DNA from: Cryptomeria japonica
Lineage: Eukaryota > Streptophyta > Pinopsida > Cupressales > Cupressaceae
Direction: 5' to 3'
DNA: 64,000 nt
Assembly: GCF_030272615.1 (NCBI RefSeq)
Contig: NC_081410.1
Span: 567,257,152 to 567,321,151 of the forward strand
Shown: piece after piece, positions 46,091 to 58,914 of the stretch
Numbering within the stretch: the first letter of the stretch is position 1
How the letters are laid out: every line of letters begins with the position of its first letter
Notes under the pieces: model-generated
What the model was told of the DNA's origin: nothing
The model's input: only the letters and a program-made list of their open reading frames with translations
Database searches by the model: none
Translations under genes and position numbers: made by a program

Positions 46091-47250
46091 CCCTTTTTAT
46101 GTACCATTTTTTACTTTGATGTTGATATCATTGTATACTTGGACATTTTATTCTTTTATGATGATATGCAAAGGACATTGATGGACTTGATATATGTGTG
46201 TTTTAGGATTTTACTTTTATGTATGCATGTGATGTGATCATGCCTATGATGATGTTTATGATGATTTAGATGGTGATTATGTCATGCTTATATACATTGT
46301 CGTGTTGATCTATGATATTATGATTTATATGGTTGCATGCTTATAATGACAACTATGATGTTGAAGATTATTATGATGTCATGATTACTTATGGATATTT
46401 GATTATGGCTGATGAATTTTTATGTGATGATGGTAATATTACAATGGTTTCATTTGCATATGATATGCATGAACTTATAAATGGGATGGATATGAAATTT
46501 ATATATTGTTTATGTATAATGTGATTTATTGATGAATGATGTCCTACATGTTAAAATGAAATGGATGCATCTATCATGTTTTATATGCAATTGATTATGA
46601 ACCTATATGCTTGCGATGAACCTATTTATATGATGACATGAGTAAGGATAACAATGGATGATGGATATATGTACATGTGAGATAGATAATATTAACAATT
46701 GATGAATGAATGAATTAAACTAAATGATTTAAAATTAAGAAAATGATGCAAATGATGTAACTAATGTGATAATGACATTTTTGTTTGTCCAAGTATACTC
46801 AATCAATGACTTCACATAGCAGTCATTGATCCGATACCATAAATAAAGGATAACCTTACAGATGACAAATACTCATAATGAATGATAATGAAATGCAACA
46901 CTTAATCTAAATGTATGAAATGTCATCTTCTCCCACATATTTCTGTAGTGCTTTTCATCATTAAGGTTTTAAAATGTTGTAAGAAAATACAAGCACCTAG
47001 GTATAATTAAACCAAGATGGCCTAAGTAGTTCTTACATGGATTTTAATTTAGCAAGTTAATACAATCATCAAGGTATAATTAAACCAAGAAGACTTGAGC
47101 ATCACTTGCATGTATCAACAAACAAGGATTATCTCTATTCATATATAAATCCATAATGTCCTCAATGATTTGTTTGCCAATCATGTCCTTAGAAGAGTTT
47201 ATACATTACTAAATGATAGTCCATAAACAACAAATAAATAAAATAATCAT
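46091..47250. other. AT-rich, ATGATG-rich spacer after P1
   Basis: No gene seen. Short ATGATG/TTATGATG words recur over 46160-46700. The stretch at about 46925-46970 resembles that at 53185-53215 after P2, which suggests the same element region (between PMD gene and pol). The exact left end of the E2 LTR lies somewhere near 47.0-47.3 kb. Confidence 0.5.
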
Positions 47251-48873
47251 GCTCCATCATAGCTCCTCTAGTCTCGGACATCCTTGAGTGGCATAGGAAA
47301 CATGATAACAAAAATCAAAACACAACCATTGAACCTTCTTGCCATAGATACATTTTCTTATCATAACAGATGTGATCATCCTGATAGATGTTTTGATGTG
47401 TAATGTCAATGTTCCCTGATTTTGCACTGACGCTCTGCAAAAAGGATTAGAATAATTTGTAGTATGACAACACATAAGAACACAAGAAACCAAGGTTAGT
47501 GTTATCAACCAAAGATTATTCTAAACAAGCATATCAAGAGAGACACTAAAAGAAAAATAGAACATTTGACAAAGAAAACAAATGCAACAAGGCATCTCCA
47601 AATGCCTTCCACCATGCTTGTAGCTCCTCCTCCCTTGTTCCTCTCCTCTCCAAGTTTCCAAATGAGTGTAGCTCTTAGTAGCTTTTTGTACTATGGATGT
47701 CTTATGGAGATTTAAGATTGAAATGCTTTAAACTATGCTATGCAACTGTAAAACAAGCTAAATATGAGATATTATGAAATGAACTAAGATTAATTTTAGT
47801 CCAAAATGACAATATAAGTGATTATGCTAAAATATACTCTAAAATTGACTATAAGTTAAATGCATACAAGTTTTTAGGATCTGAATTATGAAGAAATGAG
47901 CTCTATTTATAGGTAAAATGGAGCAATGGATGGTTGAGATTGAGTAATCTCAACAAGGGTCCGGATTGAAGGGCTTAGGATCCATGTGAGGGCTTTCAAC
48001 CCAATCCCAAGATGACAAATGTCAACAAGAGATGGGTTGAGAGGAGAGGGAATAAGCATTAAATGTTTGAAATGACTTGAGGGTTAACTTGGGAGGTAAG
48101 GTTAATGTTGAGTTGAGTGAATAAATTCATTATTCAAAGAATAAAGTTTTTATCTAATGGATAAACTCTTGTGCAAGAGTTAGTGAGGATAACCATGGTC
48201 AAAGCAATAAATGTTTGAGAAGACACATGGGTTAAATGAGGGTTGAGTTTAGAGGTAAATTCTCTAACCATGTGGGTGAGTTGAGTTAACCATTAATGGT
48301 CATGTAAGAGCCATAAGTGGTTTGGAAGACTTTAGAGGATAGCTTGTTGGGCACATAAAGCATTAAAAGCTTTTCAAAGACTTTGGAGTCTTTGAGAAGT
48401 GACTCCAAGTTGCTTAGGAATGTGACAATATTTAGTGGATGGATTAGGCTTATTAGGAATGGTTAGAAAGTGATTAGAAGGATCTAGAAGGGGATTTAGG
48501 ATTGCAAGTGGGTTTGGTGGGTAAGGGAAAATAGGATTTTAATTAAAATAAAATTAATTTATTTCAACTTGTGGTTGCAACTTGCATTTGTAGGAGAATG
48601 CAAGTGGGGGGGGGATTTAATAATTTAAATAGATATTTTAATTATTTATTTAAAAGAAGAAAGAGGATTAAATTAAATAAATAGAATTTATTCATTTAAT
48701 TGATTGTGAATTTGGTTTAATGAATTAATTAAAAAAATTGAATAATTTATTTAATTAATAGGAGAATGTTTTGAAGATGAAATTAATTTAATTAACTGAT
48801 TGGCTAGTGGGTTTTTAATCAAATAAATAGCAAATATTCATTTAATTAAAATGGATAGATTTATGTGACTACA
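47250..48873 (-). repeat. Tat-type gypsy element E2, 3' LTR (left edge approximate)
   Basis: On the minus strand it begins TGTAGTCACATAAATC at 48873, directly after the purine tract GAGGGGCAAA (48874-48883). A TATA box CTATAAATAGAGC lies near 47905-47917, about 960 bases in, matching the layout of the E3 LTR (TATA about 1000 bases in, total 1646). The left edge was estimated from that layout. The partner LTR is outside the window because E3 interrupts E2. Confidence 0.65.
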
Positions 48874-49180
48874 TTTGCCCCTCTTTGAGATGGTGCAGTT
48901 TATCGTGTCGTTTCAAAACAGAAAAATAGGTGAGAAGAAATATGCTCCAAAAATTTTAATTTAATGGGTGGTATGCCCCCTCGAAAGATGGGCCAAATTT
49001 TTTTGAAAAATCGTGCGATCTCTTGAAAAAGAACGAGAATTGGCGAGGAGTTAGAAGAGAAGAATTTAGCAACAATGGTAAAAGAATAGAAGAAATTGGA
49101 GATAACACAGAGAAATGGGAGGCGCTGGAAGTTCACGGGGACCACGGCGGTGAGCGAGGTAAAATTAGGGTTAGGGCGAA

Positions 49181-49192
49181 GGGTATATATGG
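49181..49192 (+). promoter_or_regulatory. TATA box before PMD gene P2
   Basis: GGGTATATATGG on the plus strand, between the E2 purine tract and the first P2 exon. A similar TATA (GAGTATATACTT, 58353-58364) stands at the same place before P3, so the antisense gene probably has its own promoter. Confidence 0.5.
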
Positions 49193-49219
49193 GGGTGAAG
49201 GGTTAAAAATAGGGTCATT

Positions 49220-51895
49220 TTGCATCCATCTCCACAGCGATTCAGAGCTCTGATATTGATTTTGGTGAAAGAGCGAGCAGTAGTCAAGACATTAGTACCT
49301 ATAGCAGATCATCGGCTAGAGCAAGTCCGTCGATTCCAGCAGTCAGATGACTACGGACCAGTGATACGCAAATTTGAATTTTTTTTTTTCATGCTTTATG
49401 TTTGTTTTCAAGCGTCCAAGTTGAGTCAAGACAATAGCCCTAAAACTGTGTTTTAGCATTGTTGTCACTTTCACTAGAGCTATTGTGCCACTATAGTGCT
49501 ATTGCATGGTGGTTTTAGTGCTATTGTAAGGTTTAGCGCAGTCGAATAGTTGTTTTATCACTAATGCAGTTATAGCATTATCGAATCCTTCTTGTAGCGC
49601 TATTGCCCTACAATGGCGCTATTGTGTAGTTGTTCTAGTGCTAGTGTGTAGTTGTTGTAGCACGATTGTTAGCAGAGTAGTGCTATTGTCTGAAAAATAG
49701 ATGCCCTAGTGTTTAGAAAAAGAATCTCCTAATGTCAATGTTGGGTGGATAGAGGGATAAGTTGTTTTGAATCATAGCAGCCCGATGAGACTAGGTCATT
49801 AGAATAAATGTCTGTTGTAGTCTAGGATTGCCATGATTGCTTCCCTATTGAGACGTGAAGATACTTGATCAAAGTATTTGTTGATAGTCTAGGTTTAAAC
49901 TTTAAGAAAGTTTGAAACAAAACAACTGATGATGATGGTTGATGTGCATGTGTAGGAGGATCTTATCGTCTTACAGATGCGAGAGAGGCATCCAGCTACA
50001 CAACAGTTGAGAGATCAATTGATGGAGGCCGAGATTGATTGCATTGCAGCGACAAGTCTGTATGATGTGATGTATATGCCAGTGATTCAGATGAATCGCA
50101 GCTTGATGATAGCACTGGAAAAGTGGTGGCACGGCGATACTTGTATGTTCCACTTGGCTATGGGTGAGATGACCGTGACACTGGAGGATGTGTGGCGTAT
50201 TTTACACATCCCTATCCAAGGGGATCTTGTGACTTATGACCGAGCATGGGGGACAGCAGCAGTGCAACGGATTTTTGATGAGGATGTGTTTATTCATGAT
50301 GGCTCGATAGTGTGGGAGGATATAGCTGCATTATATGAGCCACTTCTAGTTGTATTATCAGGGATTGTTAGGGGCCTGCTATGCCCGGATCGATGATCAC
50401 ATGGACAGGTTGTAGGTTGGCGCCAGGTTATAGAGAAGATGATGACTGAGGGGACCTACTTTGCATGGGGACCGTGCGTTCTGTCACACTTATATCGGGA
50501 GTTGCATGAGGTGGTGTACCGAGAGACAATCTCGTTGGGAGTTGGGATCACTCTACTGCATATCTAGGCATGGGAGCACCTACTTATGACATGACCGGTT
50601 AGTCTGAGATTTAGGGTAGTGGATCATCCCTATGTGTATATGTATGGTGGTATGATGAGTCAGCCCCACCTAAGGAAGTTAGAGTGGTGGCGGCGGGCAT
50701 TAGATGATCTAGATATAGTTATACGGAGGCCCTATATTGAGTGTGACTCTTGGGATGATGATGCAGAGGCCTTGTCATATGTATTTATGACATGGTACTT
50801 GATTGGTAGGAAAATCTACAATGTGGAGAGACAGGTACCTGGCAGAGTGATGAGGCAATTTGAACTGAGGCAGGGATTGCCAAGTGGATCTGGGGAGTAT
50901 GCAAGGGTGGTACAAGAGAGATTCCAGTGGGGGCCAATGCTACCATATGATCAGGCCTTAGCAAAGTTTCAAACGTTACAAGCGAGACCATGGCATATGA
51001 GGTCAGGGATTGTAGATGTAGGGGTGTCAGATGAGTACACATCATACATTACAGCACATCCTATTCCACGCATATCGGATCTGGCAGAGCTGATTCCAGA
51101 TTTTGAGGTTGATAGGAGATAGAGACTGAGGAGGAGAGGAGGTTGAGGATTTGTAGGAGATGGACAAGGTAGGGGAGATGATGGAGGAGGAGGTTGTGGA
51201 GGAGGAGGGGATGGAGGAGGAAGAGGTGGAGGAGGGGGAGGTGGGGGTGGTGGATTTGGAGGTGGTGGTGGGTTTGGAGGTGGACGTGGTGAAGGAGGAT
51301 GATTATAGTGGAGAGGGAGATGCGGTCAGCCATTGCAACTATCATAGGGGCCTTTGATGCAGGGAGGAGTTAGATTAGGTGGTAGGGATATGGGGGAGGG
51401 AGAGGATCCGATAGGGATAGGAGGAGGAGATCTTCAGGATCAGATGATAGTATTTTTACAGACTCGGCTGGAGGATATGGAGGCAGAGGTTGTAGCTAGA
51501 GATGTTCATCTAATTGCACGGGAGTCAGAGTTGATTGTAGTGTTGTGGGAGAGAGATGAGGCAGTTGATAAGATGAACCAAGTGCAGGAGAGAGTTAGGG
51601 CCTTGGAGGTAGTACATGGACATGGGTCATTGACTGATTCATTGGCGAGGGAGTTATGGTGGACAGGTGGAGAGGTTGACTATTGGCGAGGTCTATATGA
51701 GCAAGTGGTGTCATCCAGTCAGTGGACATTGAGCTATTCATAGATGCGTCAGGAGAGATCAGAGTGGACTCAGAGGATGCAGAGTAGTGGTGGTGTGATG
51801 GGTCTTCCATGATGAGGTAGTGCATGTGGTGCAGGGGGTAGTGGGGGAGCAAGTGGTGATGGTGGTGCAGCCTCTGGTCAAAGTGTCATTTGAGA
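49220..51895 (+). pseudogene. P2: plant mobile domain gene of E2
   Basis: The main exon starts after TGTAG at 49956 (EDLIVLQMRERHPATQ) and reads through the PMD hallmark: SLYDVMYMPVIQMNRSLMIALEKWWHGDTCMFHLAMGEMTVTLEDVWRILHIPIQG (50059-50223). Then come FAWGPCVLSHLYRELHEVVY, PYVYMYGGMMSQPHLRKLEWWRRALDDLDIVIRRPYIECDSWDD and QRFQWGPMLPYDQALAKFQ-type blocks to 51122. In-frame stops at 50394, about 50565 and 50598 break it. A glycine-rich tail (51160-51300) and a coiled-coil-like C-terminal part (TRLEDMEAEVVARDVHLIARESEL, 51470-51530) follow. A likely first exon is at 49220-49360 (LEQVRRFQQSDDYGPV, then GTGATA). It is antisense to E2 pol. Confidence 0.75.
49450..49695 (+). repeat. Minisatellite in presumed intron 1 of P2
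   Basis: About a dozen diverged units of roughly 20 bases around the word TAGTGCTATTGT (for example TAGCGCTATTG, TAGTTGTT between them). It lies between the presumed first exon and the acceptor at 49955. Confidence 0.7.
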
Positions 51896-54300
51896 GAGCC
51901 GTATGTATTTTATTACATTAACATTTTGGATTGTGACTTGGATGGCTCTTGGTAGCCGATATTTTTGACATCACTGTACTTTGATACATGTATGGTATTG
52001 CGAAATGATATATGATGTGGTATATGAGGAGATCCCATATTTTGTGATGATATGCATGTATGAATTTATGCAGGATGATGAGTTTATGATTTTTTCTTAG
52101 ATGGATGTTTGTAGTTGCTTAGATGTATATGTTGATGAGATGATTTCTATATGCATGTAATGACGATGATTTTATAATGTTTATGAATGTGATGCTAACA
52201 TGTGGATGCGGGTTAATATATGTATGATGTGTTGGTTGTAATGCTTTTATGTATGTAATGCCATGATGATGATGTATGCATAATGAAATGAGGCTAACTA
52301 TGAAAAAGATAGCACTTTGTGTTTATGTTGATGAAATGATGATATGCAGCTATGTTTGATATGATGAAATGCAAGGAATCAAATGGTTTATGTAAATGCA
52401 TATAGATGGTTAAAAATAAATATAAGATGGATGAGCAAATATAAAGTACAAATGTTTATGTGATGATTTCTAAATGAATGTACATGTAAAATGTATAAAC
52501 AGATGTCGAAACAAATGTTTACTGTTATGATTCTAAATGACTTAAAATATGACAAAGTGAACTGATAATGCAACTAAGGGGGGACTGAATAACTGCACCT
52601 TAATGCAATTAAAAAGATAATGAATGCATCTTCATGAATCCTAAATGAATTTTTTTTAAGATAAAATGAATAAGTATAAGAATATACTAGATGGATAGAT
52701 GAATGCACTTTAACTAATGGATAGATAAATAAATGCATGCAACTAAAGGAATCTAGATGAATGTATTGTAAACAAACTTAAAAGATGATAAATGATGATG
52801 AATGATTTTCATGATGCGAATCTAAGTACATGATAATGAATGCAACTAAATGATATTAAATGTACTTTAATGAATGTAATGAACCTATATGTAAGTAAGT
52901 GATAATGAACTAGATGCATTTGAATGCAACTAAATGTAATGAAATGATGATGCCATGTGTTCATGATAGATGAATACAAGGTTGGTAAGAATTTGCATGA
53001 TGCATTGATGATGTATCAGATAACTCCATCATGATTGTATCCAAGACCAATTCATTTTTAAATAATTTCTCATATTTAAACCTGTTCACACTTGCATAAA
53101 AAAAACTATAAATAATGAATGATCAAATGGATGGGTGATATGCAACGGAATGCAATATAAACAGATGAGATGAAATGATGATCCATAGTGATTTTAGTTT
53201 TCATCATTGAGCAAGGGTAGTATCAATCTTGGATAAGGTAGTAGGAATCAAGTTTGAAGAATTGTACCTGTAAGCAAGCAGCATAAATAATTAAAGAATA
53301 TGGACTCTCCATAATGGTTCATGCTTGTATGGTCAAGGTATACGATGTAGCCAGCAAGCAGTAGTGATCCATGACTATATTTTGCATAAGATCACGTAGC
53401 TTAGTGAACTTCTTGTGTAGACGCTATTAGTACATGCCCCAGAACTTCATTGGAATAATTCACAGAAGATACAGAAACAATGCTTAGGAACCATCCCGAC
53501 CACTCTAATCACTTGTGGATAACCCAAAGTAGCATAGGAACCTAATATAAATGAATAAATAACTTATCAAACCGACCAAGTACTTGATAGATTAAACATA
53601 ATTTTCTTGTCAAAGAAAAATGTTATCATGTCTTTGTTTTGGTAAGGAAGGATGCATCCTTGTTGAAGATAGTTGTGTGTCCCTGTGTTGATTGTTTGGT
53701 TGATTTGATAAGTGGTCATTGTTTGAGTAACTACAAATGTTTTTTTGGTGTCTATTTGTGGTTGTGTATGCTCAATGGATTGTTTATGCATTGCCATGTT
53801 TTTGGTTGATTTTTTATAGTTTATGATTTTTTTGAATTTTTGCGAGTGTTTTTCGAATGCTTTTGGAATTTTGTGAGAGAGTTTTAAATGTTTAACTCAA
53901 TGAATCACAAGTAATGCAGAAATCCACTTCCATCAATAGGTTTAAGAGCATTACCCCCAGTTTAGACATGACTATGAAAACGAGGGATGCAAAACGCATG
54001 AAGTACTATCCTTGATTGCGGATCAATAACAAGTCATGGTTTGACTAATGGATGAATAGATGCAATGGATGTGATTGCAACAAGTCTAAAAGAAAATGGA
54101 GCCATATCCTTTACGAGTGGCGCTTGTTTGTCAGGTTTTCACCATTGCACTTACCCAAGGTGCCACCGGAGTGGTTGTTCACTGTTTGGATGCATGATTT
54201 TTCTATACTATTTTGATTTTTTTGTATTTTCTTCAGGGCATTTATCTGAATGTTTTTCGTGTTTTTTTGATATGTATTGGAGCCTGATGCTCTGTACAAC
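51896..54300. other. Spacer between P2 and E2 integrase
   Basis: No gene. 52000-53060 is rich in ATGATG, AATGAATG and GATGAA words. 53060-54300 is less repetitive, with no reading frame of note. It separates the convergent PMD gene and pol. Confidence 0.6.
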
Positions 54301-56210
54301 TTATGTATGAAACCATTTGAGGTGCATATTGTTGATCGGATCTGCTAGCAGTTCCCTTTCTAAAGTAGCCAACTGATATGCCCCAAACCCAAAGACCATA
54401 GCGATAACATATGGACCCAGCCAGTTAGATTCAAAATTTCCCTGATGTTCTCTGTTTGGTCGGTTACAAGGATTCTCTCTGAGAATAAGATCACCTACCT
54501 CAAATGCACAAGGTCTAACTCAATGAGTATAGCTTCTGCTCATGCATTGCTGATAGGCCTTGAGGTGGTTGTATGCAGCTTGTCGCCTTTCATCAAGTAG
54601 TTCCAAGTCTTGGAGATAGGAGACTTAGTATGCTTCATCATCTGTTAGATTATGAAAGGAAACCCGTGGAGATGGTATCTCGACCTCAATAGGAAGGATG
54701 GCTTCTGCGCCATAGACCAGTGAGTAGGGAGTTGCACCTGTAGAGGTTCAAATGCTAGTTTGATACACCCATAGTGCTGGATTTAATTGAACGTGCCAAT
54801 CATGGCCAACATCATTGACTGTCTTCTTGAGGATTCTCAATATGCTCTTGTTCGATGCTTCGACCTAACCATTTCCTTGTGGGTAATAGGGAGTGGAAAA
54901 GCGGTGTTGGATGTGAAACTTCTCACAGAGCTCACGAACATCCTGATTTTTAAAAGGAATACCATTATCTGTGATGATGGACATGGGTACACCATACCGG
55001 CAGATGATTTAATTAAGGATGAATGAGGTGATCTGCTTGCCAGTGACTTGGGTAAGTGGAAAAGCTTCAATCCACTTTGTGAAGTATTTGGTGGTGGTAA
55101 TAATGAATTTGTGGTCGTTGGATGAAGATAGATGAATTTTACCCACAAGGTCAAGTCCCCATTGACAAAAGGGCCATGGTGTTGTGATTGATGGAGATTC
55201 ATGTGCTGGTGCATGTATCAAGTCTCTATGAACTTGGCATTTTTTGCATTTTCTGACAAAACAATAGGAGTCTTTTTCCATGGATGGTCAATAGTATCCA
55301 GCGCGCATGATCTTCTTTTCTAAGAAGGACCACTTGAGTGAGTCCCACAAATTCCTTCATGTACCTCTTCCAAGGATTTTGTTCTCTCATCCTATTCCAA
55401 ACATCGAATGAGAGTACCATCAAGACTACATCGGTAAAGGGTTTCAATAATGATGGTATATTGAGCGGTTTGGCGAATGAGGGTTTTGCGTTGGTTATTC
55501 GATTGGTTAGGAGGAAGTGTGTGATCACAAAGGTAGGTGTAGAATTCACCATACCATGGGGATTCGGATCCAACAAGGTGACATATCATCTTAGATTTGG
55601 GGATATCATAAGCGGGAATCCAAATTTTTTCTACCAAGAACTCATAGCATGTTGAATTATGTGGAAGATCTAGGAGAGATGCAATGATAGCCATAGCATC
55701 AGCAGCTCAATTTTGATCCCTAGGTATCTACTCAATGGTGATAGTCGTAAATGATGCTTTTAAACTGTCCACCATTTGCTTGTACGGCATGATTTTATCA
55801 TCCTTGGTCTGATATTCATCTGTGAATTGTCGGATGACCAAGTGGGAGTTGCCATATACTTGTAGCTCTTTTAACTTCCATTGTACGGCTAGTCGAAGTC
55901 CTATGATCAAGGCTTCATACTCAGCTATGTTGTTTATGCATGAAAAAGTTAGCCTATAAGACTTCGGGATGCTATCACCTTGAGGTGTGATAAACAAAAT
56001 GCTTGCCCCCAAGCCATGCCTAGTATATGAACCATCAAAGTATAGTTTCCATAGTTGTACTGTTGTGATCATGAATATCTCTTCATCTGAAAAATTGGAA
56101 ATAAGAGGATGATTACTTGTGAGGGGTGCATCAGCCAACTGATCTATAATAACTTGGCCCTTGATAGCCTTATGGTCCACATACTCGATGTCAAATTCAC
56201 TTAGAATCTG
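54301..56210 (-). pseudogene. Element E2 pol: second RNase H and integrase, cut by E3
   Basis: The frame begins at 56209 (ILSEFDIEYVDHKAIKGQ), exactly where the E3 LTR interrupts it. The archaeal-type RNase H found in Tat elements follows (55728-56180): LWKLYFDGSYTRHGLGASILF, NIAEYEALIIGLRLA and VYGNSHLVIRQF. The third acidic residue, D in GDS, is N here. Integrase has FVRKCKKCQVHRDLIHAPA, CQWGLDLVGKIHL, ITDNGIPFKNQDV (about 54965) and VEASNKSILRILKK. It ends GAYQLATLERELLADPINNMHLKWFHT at the stop, 54301. Several stops and frame changes. RT, protease and gag are beyond E3, outside the window. Confidence 0.9.
56206..56210. other. Left target site of element E3 (ATCTG)
   Basis: ATCTG abuts TGTGGGGGAAAAAGC, the LTR edge. 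The matching copy would be right of the window, beside the remaining part of E2 RNase H/RT. Confidence 0.6.
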
Positions 56211-57856
56211 TGTGGGGGAAAAAGCGAGACTAGGTTAATCATGCCCTAATCCTACCTTTTGACACACATTACGGAATACGAAAGAGCCTAGAGATATCGC
56301 ACAATTGGCTACTTCTTTTGGTGAAAGAGAGAGCCACGGGATATCTATTAGGATTCCTATTCCCTTGTTGAAATTGTAAGATCAAGTAATGCAAGTTCAA
56401 ACCCTCATCCCAAAATGCAAGTATGAACCAATAACAAGATTGCAGAATTGAGATCAAACAATGAAAAACTGTAAGTACAAGGATGAAGTAAGAATGTAGA
56501 TATGTACCCGGAGTCAAAATCGGACTGAAAATGTTCGGGACAGGGGCGCGGGCGCCACTGTCCTGAAAACTGCACCGGAAACCACTGTTCTGCACTCTGA
56601 AACACTGTCTGGAAACTGTCTGCACACTATCTGTCCGGAGGACCAGGGCGCCCACCGCCTCTGTCCCAGGGACCAGGGCGCCCAGCGTCCCTGTCCTAGC
56701 AGGACCAAGGCACCTAGCACCCCTGTCCCAGTCTCCTGCTCTGCAATTTCACACAGAGTGTTGTTCCAACTTTCTCTCTCTGGATCTGTATCCCTCAGCG
56801 TCGTCCGAATCCCGAAACCTGTAATAATATCTGAAAAAGGGGGAGGGGCGGCTATATAGGGTTTTGCCTTAGTCAAACCCTCGCTTCGGTGATTTCCACC
56901 TCCACGAATAGCGAAGTTGTTTTGTAAAATGTATTGTGTGTGCAGACCTAGTGTGTGTGCAAGGTCCAAAATGCAAGAAAGCAAACTAGAGCAACCTAGA
57001 AAGTAAACCCTAATTGCTTGCAAATGATAATGTAAATTCTCTAAATCAAGATGCAATGTGATCTAAAGCATGAATAAATGATGTATCAAAGCTTATGCAA
57101 AGACATGAAAACAATACGAAATCATACCCAACCCTCAAGGGAGGAGTACAAGCCAATCTTCAGTCGGTAATCTCCTATTGTTCTCCAATGTCTTCCAAGC
57201 CCTAAGTGGATGAATGAGTTTGATAGATGCTTGATAGAATGATGTTGAATGTTGTTGAAGTCCTCAAAGATCTGCTCTTTCGCTGCATATGAAGTTCCTG
57301 GAAACAAAAATCCCATCCCTTCCAATGAAGAAAGAGAGCTCTTATGTATGAAACCCTAGGTCGTAAATTCGTATTTTGGCTGACCTAGAGATTGAATATC
57401 CCGCCAATTTCTTGGGGTTAAGCTTTATTTTATGATTGGATCGTGCTCCCAAAGTTTCGGGAAAAATGTCTGGGACCATGTGCACCGGACGCCATGGTCC
57501 TGGCAACTTTTCACCAAATTTTCAGGGCCGTCGGATATGATGATTTTAGAGAGAATCCCGAAGTTACAGGTGATTTCAAGATGTTTTGACCCCGAAACCA
57601 AGCCCCCAAGTTTGAAATAGGACTTAATTAGGGTTTTTGATTGAGTGATGTATTAGAGGAATAAAATGCGAAGGGCGTGCTTTAGTGAAAGGGCCCAACT
57701 TTGTGATGATGAAATAGGATCTTAGACCTAATTAATTTGATTAATTAAGTGCTTAAGGAGAAATGCAATGCAGAATGTAAAATGCACTAAGGCGGGTGCT
57801 AAACTAGGTGTGAAATTGTACCACCCTAGCAAGTGCGTACAATTTACGACGCTACA
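56211..57856 (-). repeat. Tat-type gypsy element E3, 3' LTR
   Basis: On the minus strand it starts TGTAGCGTCGTAAATTG at 57856 and ends GCTTTTTCCCCCACA at 56211. 1646 bp. A TATA box (CCCTATATAGCC) lies at 56852-56863. GC-rich units with GGACCAGGGCGCCC and CTGTCC occur at 56638-56731, with single relatives near 56533-56560 and 57474-57508. It interrupts E2 RNase H. Confidence 0.85.
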
Positions 57857-57872
57857 TTTAGCCCCCACTTTA
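57857..57872 (-). other. Polypurine tract of element E3
   Basis: Minus strand AAAGTGGGGGCTAAA, directly before TGTAGCG. E2 has GAGGGGCAAA at the same place (48874-48883). Confidence 0.8.
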
Positions 57873-58352
57873 ACGGTCATATGAGTACTTCGTGCATATG
57901 CAAGCTAAAGTACAGAAAAATAAACATTATTTGAAAAAGGATATATCCATAAGATGTCGGAGGAAGCCCCCAGCGGTATCTGCAGTACACAGTTAGGAAC
58001 CGCACCCTACAAAACAAATGTTAGATCACAAAATCACCTAATGCTTACTAGGGAAAGTGATGAAATCTATGAGTAGCTATATGCCCCCCCTGTTTCGACT
58101 TGCTTATTAGGGAGGTGAAACAGGGTAGCATGTTTACTTGCGACAAATTGTGTAATAGCGTATTGATGAGGGGTGTTCGCTAAATAGGCTTCATCAGAGC
58201 ACTTTTTAGAACATCCCGAGAGTAGGAGAAGGAAAATACAATTCCAACGCAACAAACAGCTCGAAAATCGCATCTCCCAAACTCAAGTTATGATAAGATG
58301 AATGAGAGAGGAAAAAAATTAGGGTTTCACAAAGTAAGAATAAACGAACGAG

Positions 58353-58364
58353 AGTATATACTTC
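58353..58364 (+). promoter_or_regulatory. TATA box before PMD gene P3
   Basis: GAGTATATACTT on the plus strand, about 115 bases before the proposed start codon of P3 and about 490 bases inside the element from its LTR. Inference from position and sequence. Confidence 0.45.
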
Positions 58365-58522
58365 GAAAGTGACACCTGTATTCATCACTTTGTCGATTTG
58401 AGAATACTATTCAGTGCAGCGGAGCCCACCTAGCCATCATCATGCCTTCACGATGACCGGAGCGTCCCACGAGGATGGAGATCCTGCGCCAGGCCATGAT
58501 TGACGACGAGCCACTGGACGAG

Positions 58523-58914
58523 GTGAGTTGACTGAATGTTTGACTTTTGTTTTTTTGCATGTTTGACTTTTCCATGATCGTATGCGGGCCTTGAGGCCGA
58601 CCAGGGCCCACCCAGGGCGCCATGGTCCCTGAGGGGCACCCTGGTCCCCCCAGGGCGCCATGGTCCCTGACAGGGGATCCATGGTCCCTGCAGGGCGCCA
58701 TGGTCCCCTCAGGGCGCCATGGTCCCTGACAGGGCGCCATGGTCCCTGACAGGGCGCCATGGTCCCCATCAGGGCGCCATGGTCCCCATCAGGGCGCCAT
58801 GGTCCCCAATCAGGGCCTGGCGAGAGGTTACAAGGCTAGCATACAATGTACAACAGTTTGCATTTGCGATTTCGATGATCGAGTACTGATTATCGTCATG
58901 TTTTCGTGTTGCAG
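58523..58914 (+). other. Intron 1 of P3
   Basis: Donor GAG|GTGAGT (58523) and acceptor TTTTCGTGTTGCAG|G (58914), 392 bases, phase 0. It contains the GGCGCCATGG minisatellite. Confidence 0.65.
58600..58818 (+). repeat. GGGCGCCATGGTCC minisatellite
   Basis: Eight exact copies of GGGCGCCATGGTCC plus two or three variants (GGGGATCCATGGTCC, GGCACCCTGGTCC), at a period of about 20-24 bases with CTGACA, CCATCA or CTCA linkers. Each unit has two overlapping palindromes, GGCGCC and CCATGG. It creates long but meaningless frames on both strands. Confidence 0.9.

Noticed and set aside
51061-51357. Frames rich in His/Leu or Glu/Val near the end of P2
   Set aside because: Other-frame readings of the GGAGG-rich tail; no independent support.
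58411-58769. Long proline/glycine/tryptophan-rich frames on the minus strand
   Set aside because: They are by-products of the GGGCGCCATGGTCC minisatellite and exist in more than one frame.
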